DNA of 64,000 bases from Burkholderia stagnalis (GCF_902830275.1 NZ_CADESW010000006.1:186001-250000), one strand, 5' to 3'. Shown: positions 1 through 8,280, numbered from the stretch's first letter. Translations and numbers: made by a program. Notes: generated from the sequence alone by a model not told the origin.

Positions 1-59
1 GACGCCCTCGTTTTTCGCCCGTTACACGCGTTCCGCGACGCGCGTCCGTTTTCAAAGCC

Positions 60-830
60 ATGAGCAAATACGACACCGCCACCGTCCAATCCGTCCACCA
101 CTGGACCGACACGCTTTTCAGCTTCACCTGCACCCGTGAGCCGAGCCTGCGCTTCAACAACGGCGAATTCACGATGGTCGGCCTCGAGGTCGACGGCAAG
201 CCGCTCGCACGCGCATACAGCATCGTCAGCCCGAACTACGAGGAGCACCTCGAGTTCTTCAGCATCAAGGTCCAGAACGGCCCGCTGACGTCGCGCCTGC
301 AGCACCTGAAGGTGGGCGACACGGTGCTGATCGGCAAGAAGCCGACCGGCACGCTCGTCGCCGACAACCTGCTGCCGGGCAAGACGCTGTGGATGCTGTC
401 GACGGGCACGGGCCTCGCGCCGTTCATGTCGATCATCCGCGATCCGGACATCTACGAACGCTTCGACAAGGTCATCCTGACGCACACCTGCCGCCTGAAG
501 GGCGAGCTCGCGTACATGGACTACATCAAGCACGACCTGCCGGGCCACGAATACCTCGGCGACATCATCAAGGAAAAGCTCGTCTACTACCCGACGGTCA
601 CCCGCGAGGAGTTCGAGAACGAAGGCCGGATCACCGACCTGATCGCGACGGGCAAGCTGTTCACCGATCTCGACGTGCCGCCGTTCTCGCCGGAACACGA
701 CCGCGTGATGCTGTGCGGCAGCACCGCGATGCTGAAGGACACGACCGACCTGCTGAAGCAGGCCGGCCTCGTCGAAGGCAAGAACAGCGCGCCGGGCCAC
801 TACGTGATCGAGCGCGCGTTCGTCGACTGA
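60..830 (+). CDS. fpr: ferredoxin--NADP(+) reductase
   Basis: Cytosolic flavoenzyme that moves electrons between NADPH and ferredoxin or flavodoxin; the bacterial Fpr type supports iron-sulfur repair and oxidative-stress responses. The 256-residue length fits the family. The FAD-binding motif RAYSIVS lies near residue 52, the NADP-binding stretch LSTGTGLAPF near 119, and the protein ends in an aromatic-poor VIERAFVD tail. No strong Shine-Dalgarno precedes the ATG, but conservation starts at once (MSKYDTATV). It is monocistronic, with a strong terminator directly after it. Family assignment is secure; the physiological partner is not visible here. Confidence 0.93.
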   Translation: MSKYDTATVQSVHHWTDTLFSFTCTREPSLRFNNGEFTMVGLEVDGKPLARAYSIVSPNYEEHLEFFSIKVQNGPLTSRLQHLKVGDTVLIGKKPTGTLVADNLLPGKTLWMLSTGTGLAPFMSIIRDPDIYERFDKVILTHTCRLKGELAYMDYIKHDLPGHEYLGDIIKEKLVYYPTVTREEFENEGRITDLIATGKLFTDLDVPPFSPEHDRVMLCGSTAMLKDTTDLLKQAGLVEGKNSAPGHYVIERAFVD

Positions 831-860
831 TCCGCCCCTCGAATTTGTGCGCGGTCAAGA

Positions 861-888
861 AACCGGAGCGAAAGCTCCGGTTTTTTTT
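861..888 (+). terminator. Rho-independent terminator after fpr
   Basis: A 9-bp stem (861-869 with 874-882) is capped by a GAAA tetraloop and followed by a run of eight T residues at 881-888. It lies 30 bp after the fpr stop codon and fits a plus-strand intrinsic terminator. Confidence 0.9.
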
Positions 889-1248
889 CGCGGGTGCGCG
901 GCGAATTCGTAACAATGGACGAGCGCTCATCTCAAATAGTTACATTTGGACACGGCGCAAGTGGCGGCTCGCGTGTCGGTGTTTTTCCTACAACACATTC
1001 GTTCAGATTGTTCACACTTACCCTTAAATGTCCCACCCATCATGACTTTTCGCGAAATTTTGAGATATTATGCGCGGCGCGCGTCCGTAATCCGGACGCA
1101 CACTGAAGGGTCGGACCAATGTGTTACAAGATGTAAATTTTGTTACCCTGGTGTGTGACAATTGCCGACCGGCCGCCGTCTACGAAAACGGCATCCGGCA
1201 CGCGCCGCCGATCGGTGTCTGAATCGCTTTCTGACAGCAGGGAGAGTC
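889..1248. other. 360-bp intergenic region with repeated GTTAC motifs
   Basis: No convincing gene. It is clearly more AT-rich than its surroundings and should hold the promoter of the two-component pair. GTAAC/GTTAC words occur near 908, 938, 1123 and 1142. Two inverted repeats stand out: GCGTCCG-N5-CGGACGC at 1081-1099 and TTACA-AGA-TGTAA at 1124-1136. These look like regulator sites, but the regulator is unknown. Confidence 0.5.
1124..1136. promoter_or_regulatory. palindrome TTACA-N3-TGTAA, candidate operator
   Basis: A perfect 5-bp inverted repeat with a 3-nt spacer, about 115 bp upstream of the histidine kinase start. A further GTTAC follows at 1142 and similar words occur up to 200 bp upstream. 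Clustering suggests cooperative binding, possibly by the response regulator encoded downstream; that is inference. Confidence 0.35.
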
Positions 1249-2070
1249 ATGGATACGTCGCTTAACGCGCCCGAAGGCGCCCACGCCCCGTTCCCGTCGC
1301 AGCAGCCTGCGGCGGCCTGTGCCCCTTCCACCACCCGGTCTCGCCTCACGAGCGCCGCGAGCCGCGACGCGCTCGACGCGCGGATCGCCGAACTGTCCGC
1401 CGCACTGCTGAGCGCCGACGAAGCGGCGCGCCGCCATCTGGCCGGCGAGCTGCACGACGGGCTCGGCGCCGAACTCACCGCCGCGCGTTTCGCGCTCGCG
1501 AACGTCGATACCTGGCTGCCCGCCGACGCGCCCGAAGGCTGCCGCCGCGCGCTCGACCTGGCGCTGCGCGCGCTCGACGCCGCGAGCGATGCGAACCGCC
1601 GGCTGATCGACGAGCAGGACACCCCGGCGCTCGACGCCGGCCTCGTCGGCGCGCTGTCGGCGTGGGTCGCCAGCCATGCGGAGCGCAGCGGCCTGCGCAC
1701 GAGCTTCGTGTGCGCCGCCGATGCGCGCCTGCCGCAGCTCGCGGGCCCCGGCGCGCTCGCGATCTTCCGCGTCGCGCAGGAAGCGCTGTCGAACGTCGCG
1801 AAGCATGCCCGCGCGACGTCGGCCGACGTGCGGATCGAAGCGGACGGCCGCTTCCTGTCGCTGATCGCGGCCGATGATGGGATCGGTTTCTCCCGCGCGC
1901 ACCGCCACGGCTATGGCCTCGCCGGCATGCGCGCGCGCTGCGAGGCGTTCGGCGGCAGCTTCGAGCTGACCGAGCCGGCCGCCGGCCGCGGCACCCGGCT
2001 CGTCGCGCGCTTCGCATGGGATGCACTGTTCGCGGCGCCGGCAACGGCGCGTCGCGCCTTGCTTTCGTGA
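1249..2070 (+). CDS. soluble NarL-family sensor histidine kinase (HisKA_3)
   Basis: Sensor kinase that should phosphorylate the response regulator encoded 7 bp downstream. The phospho-acceptor H-box is AGELHDGLGAEL near residue 68, followed by an HATPase domain with N-box (EALSNVAKHA), DDGIGF and GYGLAGM glycine boxes. The 273-residue protein has no transmembrane segment and no recognisable sensory domain, so it must sense a cytoplasmic or partner-borne signal. The start is the ATG at 1249, preceded by CAGGGAGAG; an in-frame ATG at 1162 has no ribosome-binding site. The signal and targets cannot be read from the sequence. Confidence 0.85.
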   Translation: MDTSLNAPEGAHAPFPSQQPAAACAPSTTRSRLTSAASRDALDARIAELSAALLSADEAARRHLAGELHDGLGAELTAARFALANVDTWLPADAPEGCRRALDLALRALDAASDANRRLIDEQDTPALDAGLVGALSAWVASHAERSGLRTSFVCAADARLPQLAGPGALAIFRVAQEALSNVAKHARATSADVRIEADGRFLSLIAADDGIGFSRAHRHGYGLAGMRARCEAFGGSFELTEPAAGRGTRLVARFAWDALFAAPATARRALLS

Positions 2071-2077
2071 GGTCGCG

Positions 2078-2734
2078 ATGAGTCTGAACATCCTGCTCGT
2101 GGACGACCACGCAATCGTCCGGCAAGGCATCCGCCAGCTGCTGATCGACCGCGGCATCGCCCGGGAAGTCACCGAGGCGGAAACCGGCGGCGAAGCCGTG
2201 GCGGCCGTCGACAAACGCGAATTCGACGTGATCCTGCTCGACATCTCGCTCACCGACATGAACGGCATCGAGGTGCTGAAGCGCCTCAAGCGCAAGCTGT
2301 CGCAGACGCCGGTGCTGATGTTCTCGATGTACCGCGAGGACCAGTACGCGGTGCGCGCGCTGAAGGCGGGCGCGGCCGGCTACCTGTCGAAGACGGTGAA
2401 CGCCGCGCAGATGATTTCCGCGATCCAGCAGGTCGCCGCGGGCCGCAAGTACGTGAGCCCGGCAATGGCCGAGGCGCTCGCCGAATACGTGTCGTTCGAG
2501 AACGAGCCGCTGCCGCACGAGAAGCTGTCGGACCGCGAATACCAGACGCTGTGCATGCTCGCGTCCGGCAAGCGGCTCACCGACATCGCGCACACGCTGT
2601 CGCTGTCGGTGAAGACGGTGAGCGTCTACCGCACGCGGCTGCTCGAGAAGATGCGGCTGTCGAACAACGCGGAGCTGACCTTCTACGTGATGAGCAACCG
2701 GCTCGTCGACATGGCGCCCGCGCCCGGCGCCTGA
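2078..2734 (+). CDS. LuxR/NarL-family response regulator
   Basis: 218-residue DNA-binding response regulator, the partner of the upstream kinase. The receiver domain carries the acidic pair in LLVDDH near residue 5, the phospho-acceptor Asp in ILLDISLTD near 53, and the conserved Lys in YLSKTV near 105. A LuxR-type helix-turn-helix follows (LSDREYQTLCMLASG, then LSVKTVSVYRTRLLEKM). The start is the ATG at 2078, after GAGGTCGCG; the 7-bp gap to the kinase indicates one operon. Targets are unknown, though the repeated GTTAC words upstream of the kinase could be an autoregulatory site. Confidence 0.9.
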   Translation: MSLNILLVDDHAIVRQGIRQLLIDRGIAREVTEAETGGEAVAAVDKREFDVILLDISLTDMNGIEVLKRLKRKLSQTPVLMFSMYREDQYAVRALKAGAAGYLSKTVNAAQMISAIQQVAAGRKYVSPAMAEALAEYVSFENEPLPHEKLSDREYQTLCMLASGKRLTDIAHTLSLSVKTVSVYRTRLLEKMRLSNNAELTFYVMSNRLVDMAPAPGA

Positions 2735-2900
2735 CACGCGCACCGGCACGCCGCCCGGCGTACCGAAGCGCTTGTTTTGCCTGACGATTCCGCCGTCCGG
2801 TGCCGCACCGCGGCGGGTCGTGTCGGCCAGATCGGTTAAAATTTCAGGTTTTTCACTCAGTCGACGCGACGCGCCCGCGCGCGCCGGCGATCCATCCGCA

Positions 2901-4307
2901 ATGTCCCTCTTCCGCAAGAAAAACGTCGATCGCATGATCGCCGGCGCACAGGCCGCCGGGCTCAAGAAAGCGCTCGGCGCGATCGACCTCACCTTCCTCG
3001 GCATCGGCGCCATCATCGGCACCGGGATCTTCGTGCTGACCGGCACCGGCGCCGTGCAGGCCGGCCCCGCGCTGATGCTGTCGTTCGTGATCGCCGCCAT
3101 CGCCTGCGGCCTCGCCGCGCTGTCGTATGCCGAATTCGCGTCGACGATTCCGGTCGCCGGCTCGATCTACACGTATTCGTACGCCACCCTCGGCGAACTC
3201 GTCGCGTGGATCATCGGCTGGGACCTGATGCTCGAATACGGGCTCGCCGCGTCGGCCGTGTCGGTCGGCTGGTCGGGCTACCTGCAGTCGCTGCTGCAGG
3301 GCTTCGGCGTGTCGCTGCCGACCGTGCTGACGGCCGCGCCCGGCGCCGTGCCGGGCGTCGTCACGTGGTTCAACCTGCCGGCGTTCCTGGTGATGATCGT
3401 GATCACGACGCTGCTGTCGATCGGCATCCGCGAATCGACCCGCATCAACAACGTCATGGTGTTCATCAAGGTGTCGGTGGTGCTGCTGGTGATCGCGGTC
3501 GGCATCTTCCACGTCAAGCCGGCGAACTGGCAGCCGTTCATGCCGCACGGCTGGAACGGCGTGTTCGGCGCCGCGGCCGTGATGTTCTTCGCGTTCATCG
3601 GCTTCGACGCGGTGTCGTCGGCGGCCGAGGAAGTGAAGAATCCGAAGCGCGACCTGCCGATCGGCATCATCGCGTCGCTCGCGGTGTGCGCGGTGCTGTA
3701 CGTGACGGTCGCGGCCGTGGCCACCGGCATCGTGCCGTCGGCCCAGTACGCGAACGTCTCGCACCCGATCTCGTATGCGCTGCAGATCGCCGGCGAAAAG
3801 TGGGTCGCGGGCTTCATCGACCTCGGCGCGGTGCTCGGCATGCTGACCGTGATCCTCGTGATGAGCTACGGCCAGACGCGCATCATCTTCGCGATGTCGC
3901 GCGACGGCCTGCTGCCGGCGATGCTGTCGCGCGTGCATCCGCGCTACGCGACGCCGTTCCTGACGACCTGGCTCGTCGGCCTGTTCTTCGGCCTGATCGC
4001 CGCGCTGGTGCCGCTCAACGTGCTGGCCGAGCTGATCAACATCGGCACGCTCGCCGCGTTCTCGATGGTGTCGATCGCGGTGCTCGTGCTGCGCCGCACG
4101 CATCCGGAGCTGCCGCGCGCGTTCCGCTGCCCCGGCGTGCCGGTCGTGCCGATCCTCGCGGTCGGCGCGTGCCTGTTCCTGATGCTGAATCTGCAGCCCG
4201 TCACGTGGGCCGCGTTCGGGATCTGGCTCGCGATCGGCCTCGTGATCTACTTCCTGTACTCGCGGCGCCACTCGAAGCTCGCGCACGGTCCTCACGACGC
4301 GCACTGA
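2901..4307 (+). CDS. APC-family amino-acid permease (cationic amino-acid transporter type)
   Basis: Inner-membrane amino-acid transporter of 468 residues with about 12 hydrophobic segments. The signature GIGAIIGTGIFVLTG in the first helix (near residue 35) is the substrate-backbone-binding loop of APC transporters. FFAFIGFDAVSSAAEEVKNP (near 233) is the consensus of the CAT/YfnA branch. The ATG at 2901 is chosen because conserved sequence (SLFRKKNVD) starts there; the reading frame extends upstream with no family similarity. Monocistronic. Substrate specificity cannot be called from sequence alone. Confidence 0.9.
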   Translation: MSLFRKKNVDRMIAGAQAAGLKKALGAIDLTFLGIGAIIGTGIFVLTGTGAVQAGPALMLSFVIAAIACGLAALSYAEFASTIPVAGSIYTYSYATLGELVAWIIGWDLMLEYGLAASAVSVGWSGYLQSLLQGFGVSLPTVLTAAPGAVPGVVTWFNLPAFLVMIVITTLLSIGIRESTRINNVMVFIKVSVVLLVIAVGIFHVKPANWQPFMPHGWNGVFGAAAVMFFAFIGFDAVSSAAEEVKNPKRDLPIGIIASLAVCAVLYVTVAAVATGIVPSAQYANVSHPISYALQIAGEKWVAGFIDLGAVLGMLTVILVMSYGQTRIIFAMSRDGLLPAMLSRVHPRYATPFLTTWLVGLFFGLIAALVPLNVLAELINIGTLAAFSMVSIAVLVLRRTHPELPRAFRCPGVPVVPILAVGACLFLMLNLQPVTWAAFGIWLAIGLVIYFLYSRRHSKLAHGPHDAH

Positions 4308-4685
4308 CCCCACCGCTGCGCGTGCACGCCGCGCGCGGCGGCGCAGCGCCATCAAGCTGCGCAGGGCCGGGACGGGCCGCGCGCGGCGCCCCTCCCCCCG
4401 CCCGCATCGGCCGCCGCGCATATGCGCGGCGCGGCCGGACGCGGCCCGCTACGCCTCTCCCTCTCCCTCTCCCTCTCCCTCTCCCTCTCCCTCTCCCTCT
4501 CCCTCTCCCTCTCCCTCTCCCGCCCGCTGCCGACGGCTGCCCGATCGTCGCGATGATTTGCCCATCCCTCCGGATTTGCACGGGCCCGCCGCGCGCCGCC
4601 GGCATGCTTGCGCCGGGCGGTTCATAATTCCGCCATCGAACGGCGGCCCGCACCGGCGCGGCCGTCCAGCAACAGGAAACGGAAG
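4308..4685. other. 378-bp intergenic region carrying a hexanucleotide repeat
   Basis: No gene is supported. The region holds the 11-copy CTCTCC tract at 4455-4520 and, downstream of it, the presumptive promoter and leader of the XdhC-family gene. Reading frames through the tract on both strands give only Gly-Arg, Gly-Glu or Leu-Pro dipeptide repeats and are judged non-coding. Confidence 0.6.
4455..4520. repeat. perfect tandem repeat (CTCTCC)x11
   Basis: Eleven uninterrupted copies of the hexamer CTCTCC. It ends 165 bp before the start of the XdhC-family gene and lies 147 bp after the permease stop. Such pure repeats change copy number by slipped-strand mispairing; here a change would alter promoter or leader spacing rather than a reading frame. 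Confidence 0.95.
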
Positions 4686-5711
4686 ATGGAAAGCGTCGAT
4701 CTCGATGTATTGAAAACCAGCGCGCGCTGGCTCGACGAAGGCCGCCGCGTGCTGCTCGTCACGGTCGTGAAGACGTGGGGCTCGTCGCCGCGCCCCGAAG
4801 GCGCGATGCTCGCGGTGCGCGACGACGGGCTCGTCGTCGGCTCGGTGTCGGGCGGCTGCATCGAGGACGACCTGATCGCCCGCGTGCACGCGAGCGGCAT
4901 CGCCGCCGATGCGCGCCCGGAAGCGGTGAAGTACGGCGTGACGGCCGAGGAGGCGCACCGCTTCGGGCTGCCTTGCGGCGGCACGATCCAGCTCGTGCTG
5001 GAGCCGCTCACGCGCGACAGCGGCATCGCCGCGCTGTGCGCGCAGGTCGAGGCGGGCCGCCTCGTCACGCGCACGATGACGCTCGCGACCGGCCGCGCGT
5101 CGCTGTCGCCCGCGCAGGCCGCCGACGGCGTCGCGTTCGACGGGGAGCGGCTCGTGACGATCCACGGCCCGCGCTACCGGATGCTCGTGATCGGCGCGGG
5201 GCAGTTGTCGCGCTATCTGTGCCAGATCGCGGTCGGGCTCGACTACCAGGTGACGGTGTGCGATCCGCGCGAGGAATACACGGATGCGTGGGACGTGCCG
5301 GGCACGCGCGTCGTGCACACGATGCCCGACGACACGGTGCTCGAGATGCAGCTCGACGCGCGCTCGGCGGTGATCGCGCTCACGCACGACCCGAAGCTCG
5401 ACGATCTCGCGCTGATGGAGGCGCTGAAGACGCCCGCGTTCTACGTCGGCGCGCTCGGTTCGCGGCGCAACAACGCGGCGCGCCGCGAGCGGCTGCGCGA
5501 ATTCGACCTGAACGAAACGGAGCTGGCGCGGCTGCACGGGCCGGCCGGCATCTACATCGGCAGCCGCACGCCGCCGGAAATCGCGATCTCGATCCTCGCC
5601 GAGGTCACGGCCGCGAAGAACAACGTGTCGCTGCCGACGATCCTGCAGGTCGAGGGCGCGAAGGCCGCGCGCGAGATCGCGGCGCGCGGCGGCGAGGCCT
5701 GCGGCGTCTGA
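4686..5711 (+). CDS. XdhC/CoxI-family molybdoenzyme maturation protein
   Basis: Members of this family bind molybdenum cofactor, protect it and promote its sulfuration before insertion into xanthine dehydrogenase-type enzymes. The 341-residue protein has the N-terminal XdhC_CoxI domain (VVKTWGSSPRPEGA, then VGSVSGGCIEDDL near residue 52) and a C-terminal Rossmann domain (MLVIGAGQLSRYL near 168; YVGALGSRRNN near 255). The ATG at 4686 follows GGAAACGGAAG. No xdhA, xdhB or cox genes are adjacent, so its client enzyme is encoded elsewhere. Expression may respond to the upstream hexamer repeat. Confidence 0.85.
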   Translation: MESVDLDVLKTSARWLDEGRRVLLVTVVKTWGSSPRPEGAMLAVRDDGLVVGSVSGGCIEDDLIARVHASGIAADARPEAVKYGVTAEEAHRFGLPCGGTIQLVLEPLTRDSGIAALCAQVEAGRLVTRTMTLATGRASLSPAQAADGVAFDGERLVTIHGPRYRMLVIGAGQLSRYLCQIAVGLDYQVTVCDPREEYTDAWDVPGTRVVHTMPDDTVLEMQLDARSAVIALTHDPKLDDLALMEALKTPAFYVGALGSRRNNAARRERLREFDLNETELARLHGPAGIYIGSRTPPEIAISILAEVTAAKNNVSLPTILQVEGAKAAREIAARGGEACGV

Positions 5712-5736
5712 GCCGCGGATGTGTGGGCCGGGGGCG

Positions 5737-6453
5737 TCAGGCGAGGCCCGCGGCGAGCGCCGCGGCGACCGAGCCGGCCACCAGCACCACGCCGACGGTG
5801 CGGCGCTTGTTCAGCTCGGTCCACAGCAGGACGCCCGTCAGCGACAGCAGGATCAGCGAGCCGGCGATCGTGTCCATCAGCAGCACCCAGCCGAGGTTCA
5901 TCCCGACGCCGCGGTGCAGGTTGTTCAGCGTCGTCATGAACGAATTGCCGGTGCGCTTCACCGACACGTAGCCATTCCCCACCCAGTATTCGGCCTGCAG
6001 GTTCTGCTGCGGCCCGAACAGGCCGAACTGCCAGTGCTCGGGCTGCATCACGCGCTTGTCGCCCCACGCCACCGGCTGCGCGGGGTCCTTGCGCACCCGG
6101 CCCGGGCGGCCGTCGAAGTGCAGCTCGCGCGCGAGCCACTTCGTCATCGCGGCGGGCGTCGCCGGCACCGGATCCGGCAGCGCGAGCTGCAATTCCTCGA
6201 CCTGCGGCTCGCCGGTCGGGATCTTCAGCGGCGGCGCGCGATGGTTGAGCACCACGCCCGTCACGCCGAACAGCAGCCCGAGCACCGCGCCCCACAGGCC
6301 CACCCAGCCGTGCACCTTGCGCAGCCACTTGATGAAGGTCGCGCGGCGCGAACGCTGGCGGCGCGCGGACAGTTCGTCTTCAGTGAGATGGCGTGCCGGG
6401 CGCAGCACGGTAACGCCCGCACGGGGCTTGTCGATCGTTTCGGGCGCGTTCAC
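5737..6453 (-). CDS. PepSY-associated transmembrane protein
   Basis: 238-residue inner-membrane protein of the PepSY-TM type, often linked to siderophore or ferric reductase systems. Membrane segments are visible near residues 47-70 (VHGWVGLWGAVLGLLFGVTG), 180-203 (WVLLMDTIAGSLILLSLTGV) and at the C-terminus (VGVVLVAGSVAAALAAGLA), with a soluble loop between the first two. It converges on the XdhC gene with a 25-bp gap. A Fur-box-like site lies 69-87 bp upstream, so iron-dependent control is likely. The exact biochemical role is unknown. Confidence 0.8.
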   Translation of the reverse strand: MNAPETIDKPRAGVTVLRPARHLTEDELSARRQRSRRATFIKWLRKVHGWVGLWGAVLGLLFGVTGVVLNHRAPPLKIPTGEPQVEELQLALPDPVPATPAAMTKWLARELHFDGRPGRVRKDPAQPVAWGDKRVMQPEHWQFGLFGPQQNLQAEYWVGNGYVSVKRTGNSFMTTLNNLHRGVGMNLGWVLLMDTIAGSLILLSLTGVLLWTELNKRRTVGVVLVAGSVAAALAAGLA

Positions 6454-6480
6454 GCGAGCAATTCCATTCGTTCAAAACAA

Positions 6481-6511
6481 CGGGCGGCGCGCTGGTATCG
6501 CGCGCCGCCCG
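6481..6511 (-). terminator. 12-bp GC hairpin followed by T-rich tract (terminator or attenuator)
   Basis: A perfect 12-bp inverted repeat with a 7-nt loop, followed on the minus strand by TTGTTTTG. It sits between the flagellar fhlB stop (6596) and the PepSY-protein start (6453), so it could end the flagellar transcript. It also lies downstream of the Fur-box-like site, inside the expected PepSY leader, and could act as an attenuator there. Confidence 0.55.
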
Positions 6512-6521
6512 GCGGACATGA

Positions 6522-6540
6522 AATGAGAATGGATATCATT
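6522..6540 (-). promoter_or_regulatory. Fur-box-like operator
   Basis: The 19-bp site AATGAGAAT-G-GATATCATT matches the classical Fur palindrome (AATGATAAT / ATTATCATT) at 15 of 18 arm positions. It stands in an AT-rich island within very GC-rich DNA, 69 bp upstream of the PepSY-protein start. Iron-responsive control of that gene is inferred. Confidence 0.65.
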
Positions 6541-6595
6541 ACATAAATTGCAGCCCGGCTCAATCGCGGCGGCGCGTCACCGCGGCCCGGCGCGC

Positions 6596-6916
6596 TCAGC
6601 GCAGCCGCGGGAGCGGAAACGGCGGCGGCGCGGCGCCGCCCGCCGCGCCATCGGCGCGCTCGAGCGCGTACAGCCACGCCAGCAGGTCGGCCACCGCCTG
6701 ATACAGCTGCGGCGGAATCCGATCGTCGAGATCGACCTGCATCAGCAGCGACACCATTTCCGGCGCGGTATGCACGTAGAGCCCGGCATCGCGGGCGCGG
6801 GCGACGATCATGTCGGCGAGCACGCCGTAGCCCTTCGCGATCACCCGCGGCGCGGCATCGCCGCCCTTCGCGTCGTAGACGAGCGCGGCCGCGCCCTTGC
6901 GGGACGGCCCGCTCAT
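6596..6916 (-). CDS. fhlB: FlhB-like C-terminal-domain protein (FhlB)
   Basis: 106-residue cytosolic protein resembling only the cytoplasmic C-terminal domain of the export-gate protein FlhB (AAALVYDAKGG near residue 9, VIAKGYGVLADMIVARARDAG near 25, then IPPQLYQAVADLLAWLY). It lacks the membrane part and the Asn-Pro-Thr-His autocleavage site of full FlhB. Stand-alone copies are known in several bacteria and can substitute for the FlhB C-terminus. It overlaps the FliK-like gene by 4 bp (ATGA), implying translational coupling, and is last in the fliS-fliT-fliK-like block. Confidence 0.82.
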   Translation of the reverse strand: MSGPSRKGAAALVYDAKGGDAAPRVIAKGYGVLADMIVARARDAGLYVHTAPEMVSLLMQVDLDDRIPPQLYQAVADLLAWLYALERADGAAGGAAPPPFPLPRLR

Positions 6917-8280
6917 CGCGGCCCCCGTTCGTCGGCGCCAACGTCGCGGCCTGCGTCGACCACTTCGTCGGCGACACCGCGTGCATACGCGGCGGCCGCC
7001 GCCTTCACGGCGAACGCGTCGAACCCGTCCGGCGCGCCGTCGACCGCGCGGATCGACAGCCCGCCGAGCTGCAGCCCCGACGCCTCCAGCCGCTGCCGCA
7101 GCGCCGCTTCATTTCGGGCCAGGCGGCCCGCGCCGGCCTCGTTCGCGCGCAACCGCGCGACGAGCTGCCCGCCGTTCAGCACCAGTTCCGCATCGACCGT
7201 GCCGAGCGTCGGCAGCATCAGCGTGAGGCGGGTCCGCCACGCGATGCCGTCGCCGGCATCGTCGCGCGGCGCATGGCCGCCCGAGCCGTCGGGCTCGATC
7301 GTCCAGTCGAGCCGCGCGCCGGGCCACGCTTCGCCGATCCAGCGGAACTGGTCGGTCGCGAGCACGTCGAGCTGCTGGCGCACCAGCGGCACGGCGGCCG
7401 GATGCACCGGCAGCGGCGCGGATGCCGGCGTGTCGGCCGACGCCGCGCCGGCCAGCGCGGCGCGCGCGGGCGTCCAGCGCGATTCCGGGGTGTCCGGGTG
7501 CGGGCCCGTGCCGCCGGCAATGCGCGGCGGCGGCGCATCGGGCGCGAGGAAGTCGCGGGCCGGCACTGCCGCGTTCGCGTGCGGCGCCGCGCCGGCCGGC
7601 GTGCCGGGCCCCGGCTGGCCCGCCGTGCGAGGCGCCGGCGACGGCAGCGGCAGGCGGGCGTCGAGCAGCGCGTCGAGCGTGCTGTCGGCGTTGTCGGGCG
7701 GCGGGTTCGCGGCGGCGGGCGTCGGCGTGGCCGGCAGGCGCGCCTGCGGCTCGCGCTCGAGCGCGGCGAGCGGCCGCTGGCCGGCCAGCCATTGCGCGAG
7801 ATGGGATTCGTAGAACAGGCCGCTTTCGCTCACGGCCTGCGCGAGCGCGGCGCGCAGCGCCAGGACCGGCGCGGCGGCCGTCGCGTCGCGCGCGGGGGCC
7901 GCGGCCTGCGACGCCGCCGCGCGCGCCGCGTCCTGCGGCGCGACACTGCCCGCCGACGCGGTCGCCGGGGTCGAATCAGTCAGCAGCACGGTCGGGTCGG
8001 CGAGCAGCGGCGCCCGTCCGACGACCGCCGGCGTGGCGTCGCCGCCGAACCGCGAGATCGCATCGAGCGTGAGCCCGACCTCGGACAGCGCCGTCTGCGC
8101 GGAGGCCTGCGGCGGTGTGGCGGCGGGAGGGGGCGTGGCAGGCGCCAGCGGCGCGCCGGTGGCCGACGTGCCGACCTGCGCCGTCGCCGCGCCGCCGGCC
8201 GGCGGCGTCACGACGCCGTTCAGCAGGCTGTCGAGGCGGCTCGCCAGCAAGGCGGCGGCTACGGAGTCGATACCGGTCAT
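6913..8280 (-). CDS. FliK-like flagellar hook-length control protein (second copy)
   Basis: 455-residue Ala/Pro-rich protein with low-complexity N-terminal and middle parts and a C-terminal Flg_hook-like domain (near residues 310-430: LTLMLPTLGTVDAELVLNGG, then LEASGLQLGGLSIRAV). This matches FliK architecture, but the true fliK is in the fliFGHIJK operon at 15326-16675. It overlaps fhlB by 4 bp, recalling the functional FliK-FlhB pair. It belongs to a block preceded by a sigma-28 promoter, so it is expected late. Whether it affects hook length, filament secretion or the export switch is not known. Confidence 0.78.
   Translation of the reverse strand: MTGIDSVAAALLASRLDSLLNGVVTPPAGGAATAQVGTSATGAPLAPATPPPAATPPQASAQTALSEVGLTLDAISRFGGDATPAVVGRAPLLADPTVLLTDSTPATASAGSVAPQDAARAAASQAAAPARDATAAAPVLALRAALAQAVSESGLFYESHLAQWLAGQRPLAALEREPQARLPATPTPAAANPPPDNADSTLDALLDARLPLPSPAPRTAGQPGPGTPAGAAPHANAAVPARDFLAPDAPPPRIAGGTGPHPDTPESRWTPARAALAGAASADTPASAPLPVHPAAVPLVRQQLDVLATDQFRWIGEAWPGARLDWTIEPDGSGGHAPRDDAGDGIAWRTRLTLMLPTLGTVDAELVLNGGQLVARLRANEAGAGRLARNEAALRQRLEASGLQLGGLSIRAVDGAPDGFDAFAVKAAAAAYARGVADEVVDAGRDVGADERGPR

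Noticed and set aside
4201-4653. Minus-strand frame with Gly-Arg dipeptide repeats, and a second one with Gly-Glu repeats
   Set aside because: Both simply translate the CTCTCC array and have no gene-like sequence around it.
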